Source: Streptomyces sp. NBC_01267
GTDB taxonomy: Bacteria > Actinomycetota > Actinomycetes > Streptomycetales > Streptomycetaceae
Length of the DNA: 64,000 nt
Reading direction: 5' to 3'
NCBI RefSeq assembly: GCF_036241575.1
Contig: NZ_CP108455.1
Coordinates: 7,113,001 to 7,177,000, forward strand
Shown one piece after another: positions 53,152-61,462 of the stretch (its first letter is position 1; each line of letters starts with the position of its first letter). The notes beneath the pieces are model-generated. The model was not told the DNA's origin and searched no databases. It was given only the letters and a program-made list of their open reading frames with translations. Both the position numbers and the translations under genes were made by a program.

Positions 53152-54081
53152 TCAGAGGTCCAGGGTCAGCCGGCCACCTGGGGTACGGCAGCGGGAGACA
53201 CAGATCATCAACGTTTCGTCGGCGGCGCGCTCCTCCTCGGTGAGGACGGTGTCGCGGTGGTCGGCCTCGCCCGAGAGAAGGTCGGTCTCGCAGGTGCCGC
53301 AGGTGCCCTCGGTGCAGGAGTAGAGGACGGTGACGCCCGCCCGCTGGACGGTCTGCAGGATGCTCCGGTCCGCCGGGACGGTCAGCAGAAGGCCGGACCG
53401 GGCGAGTTCGACCTCGAACTCGGAGTCGCCGGAGCTGCCCGGAGTCGCCGGCGTGAAGCGTTCGAGGCGCAGCGCGGAAGCCGGGACGCGGGACTCGACC
53501 GCCTCCAGCAATGACGCCGGGCCGCAGGCGTAGACGAGTTCGCCGGGCTGGAGGCCGGCCAGGTGGGTGTCGAGGTCGAGGTGGCCGGTGGCAAGAGTGA
53601 CGCGGTCGGCGGGGTGGTGCGCGGTCACCTCCTCGGCGAAGGCCATGGAGGCGCGTGAGCGCCCGCCGTACAGCAGTGACCAGTCCGAGGACGAGGACGA
53701 GGCTGCGGCGAGCATCGGGAGGATCGGCGTGATGCCGATCCCGCCGGCGACGAAGCGGTGGCGCGGCGCCGGTTCCAGCGGGAAGTGGTTGCGCGGGCCC
53801 CGCGCCCGCACCCGGGCGCCGGGGTGGAGGGAGATGTGGACGAAGTCCGATCCGCCGCGGCCGTCCGCCTTGTGCAGGACGGCGATCCGCCACTGCGCGC
53901 TGTCGGGCGAGCCGCACAGGGAGTACTGCCGCTCCAGTCCCTCGGCCAGCAGCAGGTCCACATGCGCGCCGGGCTGCCAGCCGGGCAGGGCGCCGCCGTC
54001 GGCCCGGCGCAACGTCAGGGAGATCACGCCTACCGCCTCCTCGCGGCGGTCGGCGACGATCAGGTCGATGGTGTCGTTCAA
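53152..54081 (-). CDS. PDR/VanB-type oxidoreductase (ferredoxin reductase with C-terminal 2Fe-2S)
   Basis: 309 residues from TTG 54081, chosen because it overlaps the preceding stop as TTGA, with AAGGA upstream and a start on the domain boundary; no better ATG/GTG exists nearby. The flavin-binding barrel has RQYSLCG; the NAD domain has VAGGIGITPILPM; the plant-type [2Fe-2S] site is SCTEGTCGTCETDLLSG with the fourth Cys in LMICVSR. It passes electrons from NAD(P)H to the Rieske oxygenase encoded upstream in the same operon. Confidence 0.92.
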   Translation of the reverse strand: MNDTIDLIVADRREEAVGVISLTLRRADGGALPGWQPGAHVDLLLAEGLERQYSLCGSPDSAQWRIAVLHKADGRGGSDFVHISLHPGARVRARGPRNHFPLEPAPRHRFVAGGIGITPILPMLAAASSSSSDWSLLYGGRSRASMAFAEEVTAHHPADRVTLATGHLDLDTHLAGLQPGELVYACGPASLLEAVESRVPASALRLERFTPATPGSSGDSEFEVELARSGLLLTVPADRSILQTVQRAGVTVLYSCTEGTCGTCETDLLSGEADHRDTVLTEEERAADETLMICVSRCRTPGGRLTLDL

Positions 54082-54260
54082 CGGGGGGTGTCCTTGGGGG
54101 TGGGGTGGTCCGGGTGGGCGAGCATCCAGTCCCACATCTCGACAGGATCCTGGGACTCGTGCTCCGCGCCGCAGTGGCAGGCGCCGAGCAGCACGTCGGT
54201 CCCGGGGAGCCAGCGGATGCGGAAGACGGCGGAACTCGGGGACGGGCGCCGCACGCTCAC
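54078..54260 (-). CDS. 60-residue CHC-motif protein between oxygenase and reductase genes
   Basis: The GTG at 54260 overlaps the oxygenase stop (GTGA), and its TGA overlaps the reductase start (TTGA). The protein has an N-terminal beta-like FRIRWLPGTDVLLGACHCG, then AEHESQDPVEMWDWMLAHP. The CHC-x3-H cluster and the acidic/aromatic helix suggest a small metal- or cofactor-handling protein, or a subunit/chaperone of the oxygenase. I do not recognise a named family. Full start-stop coupling on both sides is good evidence that it is translated. Confidence 0.72.
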   Translation of the reverse strand: MSVRRPSPSSAVFRIRWLPGTDVLLGACHCGAEHESQDPVEMWDWMLAHPDHPTPKDTPR

Positions 54261-55270
54261 TCCGCGGCCAGCCCGGCCAGGATCCGCCGTGCGGCCAGGG
54301 CGCCCGTGTCGATGTTGATGCTCAGCTCCTGGTAGCCCGCGGGTTCCGTGTCCAGGGAGCGCTGCAGCAGGTTGAGCGCGTCCACGTCCTGCATGACCAC
54401 GGTGTGGTTGAACTCCCGCAGGAATGCGGTGACTTCCTCGTCCTCGACGGCGAAGTTCCGCGAGACGGCCCAGAAGTCGTAGACCTTGCCGGGCGCCGAG
54501 GGGGTGATCGCGTAGGTGATCTCGGTACGGAACAGGGGAGTGTCCTGCCACGCGGGGCTGATCCGGCTGTGCAGCAGGTAGAGGCAGGGCGCGAAGTACT
54601 CGATGTCCTGCAGCCGCTGGATGCGTCCCTCGATGCCGGTCGACCGGGCGTAGAAGGGCGGGCACTCGGCGTCGGGCATGTGCCGGGAGACGCGGACCAC
54701 CCCTGCTTCCTGGTCGACCTCGGTGGTGATGGGGGTCTCGGCGACCTCGGGCGTGCCGATGTAGCCGCCGTGCAGATAGGTCTCGTGGGAGAGGTCCATC
54801 AGGTTGTCGACCAGCAGGCCGTAGTCCCCGTCGATGGGCTCCATGCCGCTGACGGTGGTCCAGCCCTCCTCGACCAGGTGCGGGGCGCGCGGAATCGTGC
54901 CGGGGTCGGCCTGCCCGGGGTCGCCGATCCAGACCCAGACGAAGGAGTCGAGCTCGGCCACCGGGTAGGAACTCACCCGCGCGGTACGGGGGATGCGCTT
55001 CTGGCCGGGGACGTAGACGCAGGTGCCCGTGGTGTCGTAGGTGAAGCCGTGGTAGCCGCAGACCACCTTGTCGCCGTCGAGGCGGCTCTCGGAGAGCGGG
55101 AAGCGGCGGTGCACGCAGCGGTCGGCGAGGGCGACGGCCTCGCCCTCCTCGGTGCGGTACAGCGCGATCGGCTCGCCCAGGACGGTGCGGCCCAGCAGGT
55201 CGCGGCCGACCTCGGAGGACCAGGCGGCGACGTACCACTGGTTGCGGACGAAGGCGGTGTGCGTGGGCAT
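54257..55270 (-). CDS. Rieske non-haem iron oxygenase, alpha subunit (VanA / demethylase-like)
   Basis: 337 residues. The Rieske [2Fe-2S] ligands are C52 and H54 (RCVHRRFPLSES) and C71 and H74 (VVCGYHGFTYDT). The mononuclear iron site lies in DNLMDLSHETYLHGGYIG. Size and sequence fit the one-component alpha-only group that demethylates or hydroxylates small aromatics or amines (vanillate demethylase-like). The two partner genes follow with 4-bp overlaps. Substrate unknown. Confidence 0.93.
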   Translation of the reverse strand: MPTHTAFVRNQWYVAAWSSEVGRDLLGRTVLGEPIALYRTEEGEAVALADRCVHRRFPLSESRLDGDKVVCGYHGFTYDTTGTCVYVPGQKRIPRTARVSSYPVAELDSFVWVWIGDPGQADPGTIPRAPHLVEEGWTTVSGMEPIDGDYGLLVDNLMDLSHETYLHGGYIGTPEVAETPITTEVDQEAGVVRVSRHMPDAECPPFYARSTGIEGRIQRLQDIEYFAPCLYLLHSRISPAWQDTPLFRTEITYAITPSAPGKVYDFWAVSRNFAVEDEEVTAFLREFNHTVVMQDVDALNLLQRSLDTEPAGYQELSINIDTGALAARRILAGLAAE

Positions 55271-55352
55271 GGCAGGAATCCCGTCCCTGTACGGCGGAGC
55301 GCCGGTGCTCCGCGTGGAGAACAGGTTCCTGACTGGCTGCGACCCCGGACAA

Positions 55353-55379
55353 CGGGACTTCCGTCAGGCGGAAGTCCCG
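55353..55379 (-). terminator. Hairpin at the 3' end of the IclR gene
   Basis: CGGGACTTCCG (55353-55363) and CGGAAGTCCCG (55369-55379) pair perfectly over 11 bp; the TGA of the IclR gene is in the 5-base loop. It probably separates iclR transcription from the Rieske operon, whose promoter should lie in 55271-55352. Confidence 0.65.
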
Positions 55380-56146
55380 GCTCGGCCGGGTACGGGTTGC
55401 CAGCCCAGGGCCCGGGAGATGCCCAGGCCGGCCACCCGGACGGCAGGGACCAGCGCAGGTGTCTGCGCGCCCGCGACCGGGACCACGACCGAGACGGCCG
55501 CGACCACCTCCCCGCGCGGACCGCGCACCGGCGCGGCCACCGAAAGGGCGTCGTCCGTGACCTGACGGTCACTCACCACGCTGCCGCTGTGGCGTACTTC
55601 GGCCAGCACGCGGCGCAACTGGGCGGGGGCCGTGACGGTGAAGGGAGTGAATGCGGCAAGTCTCCCGGCGCAGTAGCGGTCCTGGAGCGCGGCATCTCCG
55701 TAGGCGAGCAGGACCAGTCCGACGCCAGTGGCGTGCAGCGGCCAGCGGGCGCCGACCCGGCTGCGGACGCCGACGGCGGAACGGCCGGAGATGCGCTCGG
55801 TGTAGACGACCTCCAGGCCGTCGCGCACGGCGAGTTGCACGTTCTCGTGGGTGGTCTCGTACAGGTCCTCCAGGAACGGCATCGCCGCCTGCCGCAGTCC
55901 CACTCCGCGCGGGGCCAGCGCGGCGACCTCCCACAGCCGCAGGCCCACGTGGTAGCGGCCGTCCTCGGTGCGTTCGAGCGCGCCCCAGTCGGCGAGCGCC
56001 CCGACCAGCCGGTGTGCGGTGGGCAGGGGAAGGTCGGCGCGCCGGGCGATCTGAGTCAGCGTCAGCGCGGGATGCGCCTGCTCGAACGCGCCGAGCACGT
56101 CGAGCAGGCGGTCGGCCGCCGAACGGGCGGGGGGAGAGCCGGACAT
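55364..56146 (-). CDS. IclR-family regulator
   Basis: 260 residues. The N-terminal winged HTH (LGAFEQAHPALTLTQIARRA, then LPLPTAHRLVGALADWGAL) is followed by an IclR effector domain of about 170 residues (VQLAVRDGLEVVYTERISGR). It lies between the Rieske operon and the divergent FAD-oxidoreductase gene and probably controls one or both in response to an aromatic or amine substrate. A 19-bp palindrome lies 136 bp upstream. Confidence 0.93.
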   Translation of the reverse strand: MSGSPPARSAADRLLDVLGAFEQAHPALTLTQIARRADLPLPTAHRLVGALADWGALERTEDGRYHVGLRLWEVAALAPRGVGLRQAAMPFLEDLYETTHENVQLAVRDGLEVVYTERISGRSAVGVRSRVGARWPLHATGVGLVLLAYGDAALQDRYCAGRLAAFTPFTVTAPAQLRRVLAEVRHSGSVVSDRQVTDDALSVAAPVRGPRGEVVAAVSVVVPVAGAQTPALVPAVRVAGLGISRALGWQPVPGRAGTSA

Positions 56147-56281
56147 GGGACCAGGATGCCCGGTCCGGGCCGGGGCGTTTCCGCCGCAGGTGCCGCGGGG
56201 TCGCGGACAGGACGGATCACGGCAGGTCCCGGCCGTGTCCCGGGGCCCCGGGCCCCTCTGCGACGAGGCGCCGCGGAGCTT

Positions 56282-56300
56282 ATGTCAACACCGTTGACAT
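56282..56300 (+). promoter_or_regulatory. Perfect 19-bp palindrome overlapping a -35 box (IclR operator candidate)
   Basis: ATGTCAAC-ACC-GTTGACAT, 8-bp arms with a 3-bp spacer, in the divergent region between the IclR gene and the FAD-oxidoreductase gene. The right arm contains TTGACA, a consensus -35, followed about 18 bp on by TCTGAT. Occupancy would block that promoter. Confidence 0.7.
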
Positions 56301-56372
56301 CAATTCGGCGGCTGGAGTCTGATGGCCGAAGCCATAGGCCCAGCCGCACTTCGCACCATCCGAGGAGTCCTC

Positions 56373-57767
56373 ATGGATCCCGTCCACGCTCTCCGGGACG
56401 TCAGCCCCACCCCGTTCTGGCTGGACGACCCGGGCCGGGCACAGGCCACACCCGCACTGGTCGCCGACGTCCGCTGCGATCTGCTCGTGGTGGGGGGCGG
56501 CTACAGCGGCCTGTGGACCGCGCTGATCGCCAAGGAGCGCGATCCCTCCTGTGACGTCGTTCTCATCGAGGGCGAGGAGATCGGCTGGGCCGCATCCGGG
56601 CGCAACGGCGGATTCTGCGAATCCAGCCTCACCCACGGTCTGGGCAACGGCTTCGACCGCTGGCCCGGTGAGCTCGCCGAGCTGGAACGGCTCGGTATCG
56701 AGAACCTCCGGGCGATGGAGGACACGATCAAGAAGTACGGCATCGACTGCGACTGGGAACGCACCGGTTCCCTCACCGTGGCGACCGAGCCGTACCAGAT
56801 CGACGACCTGAACGAACTCGCCGCGCTCGCCGCCCGCTACGGCTCCGGGTACACGGTGCTCGACGCCGACCAGGTCCGGGCCGAGATCAACTCACCGACC
56901 TTCCTGGGCGGGATCTGGGACGAGGACGGCACGGCGATGCTGAACCCCGCACGTCTCGCATGGGGTCTCAAGCAGGCCTGTCTGGACCTCGGCGTGCGCA
57001 TCCACGAGCACACCCGGGCAACGGCCATCGCGGAGGACGGCCCGAGGATCGCGGTCCGGACGCCGTACGGACGCATCCTGGCCAACCGGGTCGCCCTCGC
57101 GACCAACGTCTTCCCCTCGCTGATCAAGCGGCACCGCCCCTACACCGTCCCCGTGTACGACTACGCGCTGATGACGGAGCCGCTGACCGAGGAACAACTC
57201 GCCTCGGTCGGCTGGCACCACCGGCAGGGGCTCTCCGACTCCGCCAATCAGTTCCACTACGTGCGGCTCTCCACCGACAACCGCATCCTGTGGGGCGGTT
57301 ACGACACCGTGTACCACTACCGGGGGCAGGTGCGTGCCGAGCACGACCAGCGGCCGGAGACCTTCGCCACCCTGGCCCGGCACTTCTTCCGGACCTTTCC
57401 CCAGCTGGAAGGGGTGCGCTTCAGCCACGCCTGGGGCGGCGCGATCGACACGTGCAGCCGGTTCTGTGCGTTCTTCGACACCAGCTTCCGGGGCCGGGTC
57501 GCCTATGCGGCCGGATTCACCGGCCTCGGCGTGGGCGCGACCCGCTTCGGTGCCGAGGTGATGCTCGACCTCCTGGACGGTGGGAGCACCGAGCGGACCC
57601 GGCTGGAAATGGTGCGGCGCAAGCCCCTCCCCTTCCCGCCGGAGCCGGTCCGATGGGCGGGGATCCAGGCCACGAGGTGGTCGCTCGCCCGCGCGGACGA
57701 GAACCGCGGGCGCCGCAACCTCTGGCTCAAGAGCCTCGACAGGCTCGGCCTCGGGTTCGGAAGCTGA
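56373..57767 (+). CDS. FAD-dependent oxidoreductase (DAO family)
   Basis: 464 residues from ATG 56373, preceded by CGAGGAG; the earlier ATG at 56322 overlaps the predicted -10 region. The FAD motif is LLVVGGGYSGLWTALIAKE, with GWAASGRNGGFC downstream, as in glycine/sarcosine-oxidase-like and gamma-glutamylputrescine-oxidase-like flavoproteins. It probably oxidises an amine or amino acid. It is divergent from iclR and next to a Rieske system that could release N-methyl groups or amines. Confidence 0.88.
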   Translation: MDPVHALRDVSPTPFWLDDPGRAQATPALVADVRCDLLVVGGGYSGLWTALIAKERDPSCDVVLIEGEEIGWAASGRNGGFCESSLTHGLGNGFDRWPGELAELERLGIENLRAMEDTIKKYGIDCDWERTGSLTVATEPYQIDDLNELAALAARYGSGYTVLDADQVRAEINSPTFLGGIWDEDGTAMLNPARLAWGLKQACLDLGVRIHEHTRATAIAEDGPRIAVRTPYGRILANRVALATNVFPSLIKRHRPYTVPVYDYALMTEPLTEEQLASVGWHHRQGLSDSANQFHYVRLSTDNRILWGGYDTVYHYRGQVRAEHDQRPETFATLARHFFRTFPQLEGVRFSHAWGGAIDTCSRFCAFFDTSFRGRVAYAAGFTGLGVGATRFGAEVMLDLLDGGSTERTRLEMVRRKPLPFPPEPVRWAGIQATRWSLARADENRGRRNLWLKSLDRLGLGFGS

Positions 57768-57769
57768 TA

Positions 57770-57806
57770 CCCGGCCGGCCGGCGAGTTCTTCGCCGGCCG
57801 GCCGGG
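57770..57806. terminator. Bidirectional terminator between convergent oxidoreductase and ABC operons
   Basis: CCCGGCCGGCCGGCGA (57770-57785) and TCGCCGGCCGGCCGGG (57791-57806) pair perfectly over 16 bp around a GTTCT loop, 2 bp after the oxidoreductase stop and 24 bp before the ABC ATPase stop. Confidence 0.85.
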
Positions 57807-57829
57807 CACGGGGCCCGGACCGGCCGGGG

Positions 57830-58642
57830 TCAGCCGAGGGCGCGGCGGGCGTCCGCGGCGTCGGCGGGGTTCCAGCCGCGTCGCGGGACGGAGTCGAGCA
57901 GCAGGCGGGTGTACGGGTGGCGAGGCGTGCCGAGGATCTCGGCCGTACGGCCCGCCTCCACCACCTGCCCCTCCCTGAGGACCATCAGTTCGTCGGTGAT
58001 GTGCCGGACGACGGCGAGGTCGTGCGTGACGAAGAGGAAGCCGATGCCGACCTCGCGCCGGATGGTGCCCAGCAGTTCGAGGACCTGCGCCTGAATGGAC
58101 ACGTCCAGGGCCGCCACGGCCTCGTCGAGGACGAGGACGCGCGGTTCGGCGGCCAGCGCGCGGGCGATGGCCACGCGCTGGCGCTGCCCGCCGGACAGCT
58201 TGCCGGGCAGGGCGGCTGCCTCCCGTTCCCCGAGCCCCACCTGGTCGAGGAGTTCGGCGACGCGCTCCCCCCGGGCCGTCGCCTCCATCGGGAAGTGGAG
58301 GCGCAGCACCTCCTCGACGCACCGGCCGACGGGCACCCGGGGGTCGAGGGACAGGTACGGATCCTGGAAGACCATCTGTATCTCGCGTGCGCGGGCGAGC
58401 CGTTCGGCCCTGCCCCGGGCGGGTGCCGAGCGGTCGCGTCCGCCGATGTGGACGGTGCCGCCGTCGGGGCGCTCCAGACCGACGAGCATCCGTACCGTCG
58501 TGGTCTTTCCGCTGCCGGATTCACCGACGATGCCGAGCGAGGACCCGGGCGGCAGCGTGAAGGACACGTCGTCCACCGCTGTGTGGTCCCCGTACCGTTT
58601 GCGCAGCCCCCGCACGACGAGTTCCTCGGTCGCCCCGCTCAC
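57830..58642 (-). CDS. Oligopeptide/nickel-type ABC transporter ATPase (DppF/OppF-like)
   Basis: 270 residues from GTG 58642, which overlaps the preceding stop (GTGA). Walker A is GESGSGKTTT, signature LSGGQRQRVAIARAL, Walker B VLVLDEAVAALD (Ala where most have Thr/Ser) and H-loop FVTHDLAV. The C-terminus has the oligopeptide-class tail GTPRHPYTRLLLDSVP. It is the second ATPase of a five-gene importer and the last gene of the operon. Confidence 0.93.
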   Translation of the reverse strand: MSGATEELVVRGLRKRYGDHTAVDDVSFTLPPGSSLGIVGESGSGKTTTVRMLVGLERPDGGTVHIGGRDRSAPARGRAERLARAREIQMVFQDPYLSLDPRVPVGRCVEEVLRLHFPMEATARGERVAELLDQVGLGEREAAALPGKLSGGQRQRVAIARALAAEPRVLVLDEAVAALDVSIQAQVLELLGTIRREVGIGFLFVTHDLAVVRHITDELMVLREGQVVEAGRTAEILGTPRHPYTRLLLDSVPRRGWNPADAADARRALG

Positions 58643-59628
58643 AGTCTGATCCCTTCGTCGGCGCGGTGGCACGCGGCGAGTCCGTCGCCGTGGTGCGCAA
58701 GTTCGGGTGTCTCCTCGGAACAGCGCGGCTGCGCATGGGCGCAGCGCGCCGCGAAGGCGCACCCCGGTGGGGCCTCGGCGAGGGAGACGGGCCTGCCCGG
58801 GATGGGGCGTGGGGCGCCGGCTCCGGCCTCGATGCGGGGTGTGCAGGCGAGGAGCCCCGCGGTGTACGGGTGGCGTGGACGGTCGAACAGCGCGTCGGTG
58901 CCGCTGGTCTCGACGATCCGGCCCGCGTACATGACGTACACGCGGTCGCAGATCGCCGAGGCCAGTTCGAGGTCGTGCGTGACGAAGAGCATCCCGGTGC
59001 CGCGTGCGGCCTGGAGGCGCGTGAGGATCGCGATGATCTCCGCCTGGGTGGTGACATCGAGGGCCGTGGTCGGCTCGTCGGCGACCAGCAGCGCCGGCTC
59101 GCCCGCGAGAGCCGCCGCGATGACCACGCGCTGGAGCATCCCACCGGAGAACTGGTGCGGGTAGCGGCGCAGCGCGCCCCGTGGATCGCGGATGCCCACC
59201 GCGTCGAGGAGCTCCTCGGCCCGGCTCTCGGCCACGGCGGCGGGCGTGCCCGCACCGCGCAGCCCCTCGGTGAGGAAGTCGCCCACGCGGCGCAGCGGGT
59301 TCACCGACGCCCGGGGGTCCTGGAAGATCATCGAGACCTGCCCGGAGCGCAGTTCGGCCAGTTCGGCGCGCTTCATGGTCAGCACGTCGCGGCCCGCCAC
59401 CCTCACCTCCCCACTCGTGCGCGCCCCGGCCGGCAGCAGCCCGAGCACACTCCGGCACGCGACCGACTTGCCCGAACCGGACTCGCCGACCAGGCCGACC
59501 GTCTCGCCTGCGCCGACCCGCAGGGAGACGCCGTCGAGGATGGGACGGGCCGCCTGCCCACCGGACAGGCGGACGCCGAGCCCGTCGATCTCCAGCGCGG
59601 GGGTTTCGTACTCGGTCATGGCGCTCAC
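58639..59628 (-). CDS. Oligopeptide/nickel-type ABC transporter ATPase (DppD/OppD-like)
   Basis: 329 residues from GTG 59628, coupled to the DppC stop (GTGA); ATG 59619 is an alternative. Walker A is GESGSGKSVACRS, signature FSGGMLQRVVIAAAL, Walker B LLVADEPTTALDVT. The C-terminal cysteine-containing tail GCAFAARCAHAQPRCSEETP is typical of OppD/DppD subunits. It pairs with the DppF-like ATPase. Confidence 0.93.
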   Translation of the reverse strand: MSAMTEYETPALEIDGLGVRLSGGQAARPILDGVSLRVGAGETVGLVGESGSGKSVACRSVLGLLPAGARTSGEVRVAGRDVLTMKRAELAELRSGQVSMIFQDPRASVNPLRRVGDFLTEGLRGAGTPAAVAESRAEELLDAVGIRDPRGALRRYPHQFSGGMLQRVVIAAALAGEPALLVADEPTTALDVTTQAEIIAILTRLQAARGTGMLFVTHDLELASAICDRVYVMYAGRIVETSGTDALFDRPRHPYTAGLLACTPRIEAGAGAPRPIPGRPVSLAEAPPGCAFAARCAHAQPRCSEETPELAHHGDGLAACHRADEGIRL

Positions 59629-60512
59629 CGTTCCCGCTTCGCGATTCGGTCGGCGATACCTTCGCCGACGATGCCGAAGGCGACCACGGCGAGCACGATG
59701 CACGCGGACGGCGCGAGCGCGGGGAGCATCGCCCCCTGCAGGATCGCCGACTGGCCTTCGTTGATCATGGCTCCCCAGTCGGACTTGGGCGGCTGCACCC
59801 CGAACCCGAGGAAGGACAGCGCGGCCAGGTCCATCAGTACGTAGCCGAAGTTCATCGCGGACTGCGCGAGCACGGTCGGCGCGATGTTCGGCAGCAGATG
59901 ACGCAGGCAGATCGTCCAGCCCGACCAGCCCTGCACGCGGTACGACTCGATGTAGGCGCGGGCCTTCTCCTGGCGGGCGATACCCCGGACGAGGCGCCCG
60001 ACGTACGGGGTGTACGCCACGGCCATGGCGATCACGGGTGCGGTCATGCCCGCACCGAGGACGGCCACCAGGAGGATGGCCAGCAGCAGTCCGGGGATCG
60101 CGAAGGCCAGATCCATCGACCGGGACAGCAGGGAGTCGACCCAGCCCCCGCGCCAGGCGGCGACCAGACCGATGAGCATGCCCAGGACGGTCGAGACGGC
60201 GACCACGAGGAGCGGTCCGAGCAGACCGGTCCGCGCGCCGTGGATGAGCCTCGACAGGATGTCCCGGCCCGACTGGTCGGTACCGAGGAGATGGGCACCG
60301 CTGGTGCCCGTCAGGCTCGCCGACAGGTCGAGCGCGTCCGGGTCGTACGGCGCCAGCACAGGGGCGAGCAGGGCGATCAGGACGAGCACCACGAGTACGG
60401 CGACACCCGCGGTGAACAAGGGGCCCTGGCTGAGAACCCGCAGGCCGCGCAGACCCCGGCGGCGCCGCAGCGCATCGGGGGAGGGCGGCGCGGGAGATAC
60501 GGCGGTGGTCAT
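59625..60512 (-). CDS. Oligopeptide/nickel-type ABC transporter permease (DppC-like)
   Basis: 295 residues. A cytoplasmic N-terminus with RRRRGLRGLR precedes a first span (FTAGVAVLVVLVLIALLAPV). A conserved LGTDQSGRDILSRLIHGART follows, diagnostic for DppC/OppC, then five further spans. It overlaps DppB and DppD genes by 4 bp each. Confidence 0.93.
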   Translation of the reverse strand: MTTAVSPAPPSPDALRRRRGLRGLRVLSQGPLFTAGVAVLVVLVLIALLAPVLAPYDPDALDLSASLTGTSGAHLLGTDQSGRDILSRLIHGARTGLLGPLLVVAVSTVLGMLIGLVAAWRGGWVDSLLSRSMDLAFAIPGLLLAILLVAVLGAGMTAPVIAMAVAYTPYVGRLVRGIARQEKARAYIESYRVQGWSGWTICLRHLLPNIAPTVLAQSAMNFGYVLMDLAALSFLGFGVQPPKSDWGAMINEGQSAILQGAMLPALAPSACIVLAVVAFGIVGEGIADRIAKRER

Positions 60513-61462
60513 CGGGAAGCCTCCCCGTCGAGGGACAGCCGGGGATCGATGACCGGCACGAGCAGGTCGACGATCAGGTTGACAATGACGAACGCCGCCA
60601 CGCTGAGCAGGGTGATCGCCTGCACGACGGCGAAGTCCTTGGCGGTCACCGCCTGCACCAGCAGGGAGCCGATACCGGAGACGTTGAACGCGGTTTCGAC
60701 GATCGACGTGCTGATCAGCAGGCCGGCGACCATGGTGCCGCCGACGGTGACGATGGGACCCAGTGCGTTGCGCAGCACGTGCCGGCGGACCACGGCGCCT
60801 CCCGCGACACCTCGGGCGCGCGCCACTTCGACGTGCTCACGCCCGAGTTCGTCGAGCATGGCCGACCGGGTGACCCGGGCCAGCAGCCCGGCGAAGGTGA
60901 TCGCCAGGGCGAAGGCGGGCAGCGTCAGATGGTAGAGGCGGTCACCGATGCCCTCGGGTGTGCCACCGGGCCCGGGAAACCAGCCCAGTTGGACGGAGAA
61001 GAGCGACACGAGCGCGATGGCGCTGACGAACGAGGGCGTGGCCGTGGCGACGCCGGTACCGAGCAGCACGGTGCGGTCCACCGCCCCGGGGCGCAGGGCG
61101 GCCATGATGCCGCCCGCCACCCCGAGGACGGCGACCAGCAGCGCCGAGTACCCGACGAGCAGCGCGGTGCCCGGCAGACGGGAGACGATGAGGGAGCCGA
61201 CGTCCTGGTGGAACTGGGTGGAGCGGCCGAAGTCGCCCTGCAGGACGCCGCCGAGCCACTTCGCGTACTGGACGGGCAGCGGGTCGTCCAGGTGGTACTG
61301 CGTGCGCAGCGCCGCCACCGCCTCCGGGGTCGCGGGGCGGCCGTGGAGCAGGAAGGACACCGGGTCGCCCGGCGCGAGATGCACCGTGCCGAACACGATG
61401 AACGAGGTGACGAGCAGCACCGCCACCAGGCCGAGCAGGCGGCTCATCAGATAACGCGTCAT
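60509..61462 (-). CDS. Oligopeptide/nickel-type ABC transporter permease (DppB-like)
   Basis: 317 residues from ATG 61462, whose A is shared with the TAA of the binding-protein gene (TAATG). The N-terminal span is YLMSRLLGLVAVLLVTSFIV, followed by FGTVHLAPGDPVSFLL, the DppB signature. Six spans are predicted. It forms the channel with the DppC-like permease. Confidence 0.93.
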   Translation of the reverse strand: MTRYLMSRLLGLVAVLLVTSFIVFGTVHLAPGDPVSFLLHGRPATPEAVAALRTQYHLDDPLPVQYAKWLGGVLQGDFGRSTQFHQDVGSLIVSRLPGTALLVGYSALLVAVLGVAGGIMAALRPGAVDRTVLLGTGVATATPSFVSAIALVSLFSVQLGWFPGPGGTPEGIGDRLYHLTLPAFALAITFAGLLARVTRSAMLDELGREHVEVARARGVAGGAVVRRHVLRNALGPIVTVGGTMVAGLLISTSIVETAFNVSGIGSLLVQAVTAKDFAVVQAITLLSVAAFVIVNLIVDLLVPVIDPRLSLDGEASR

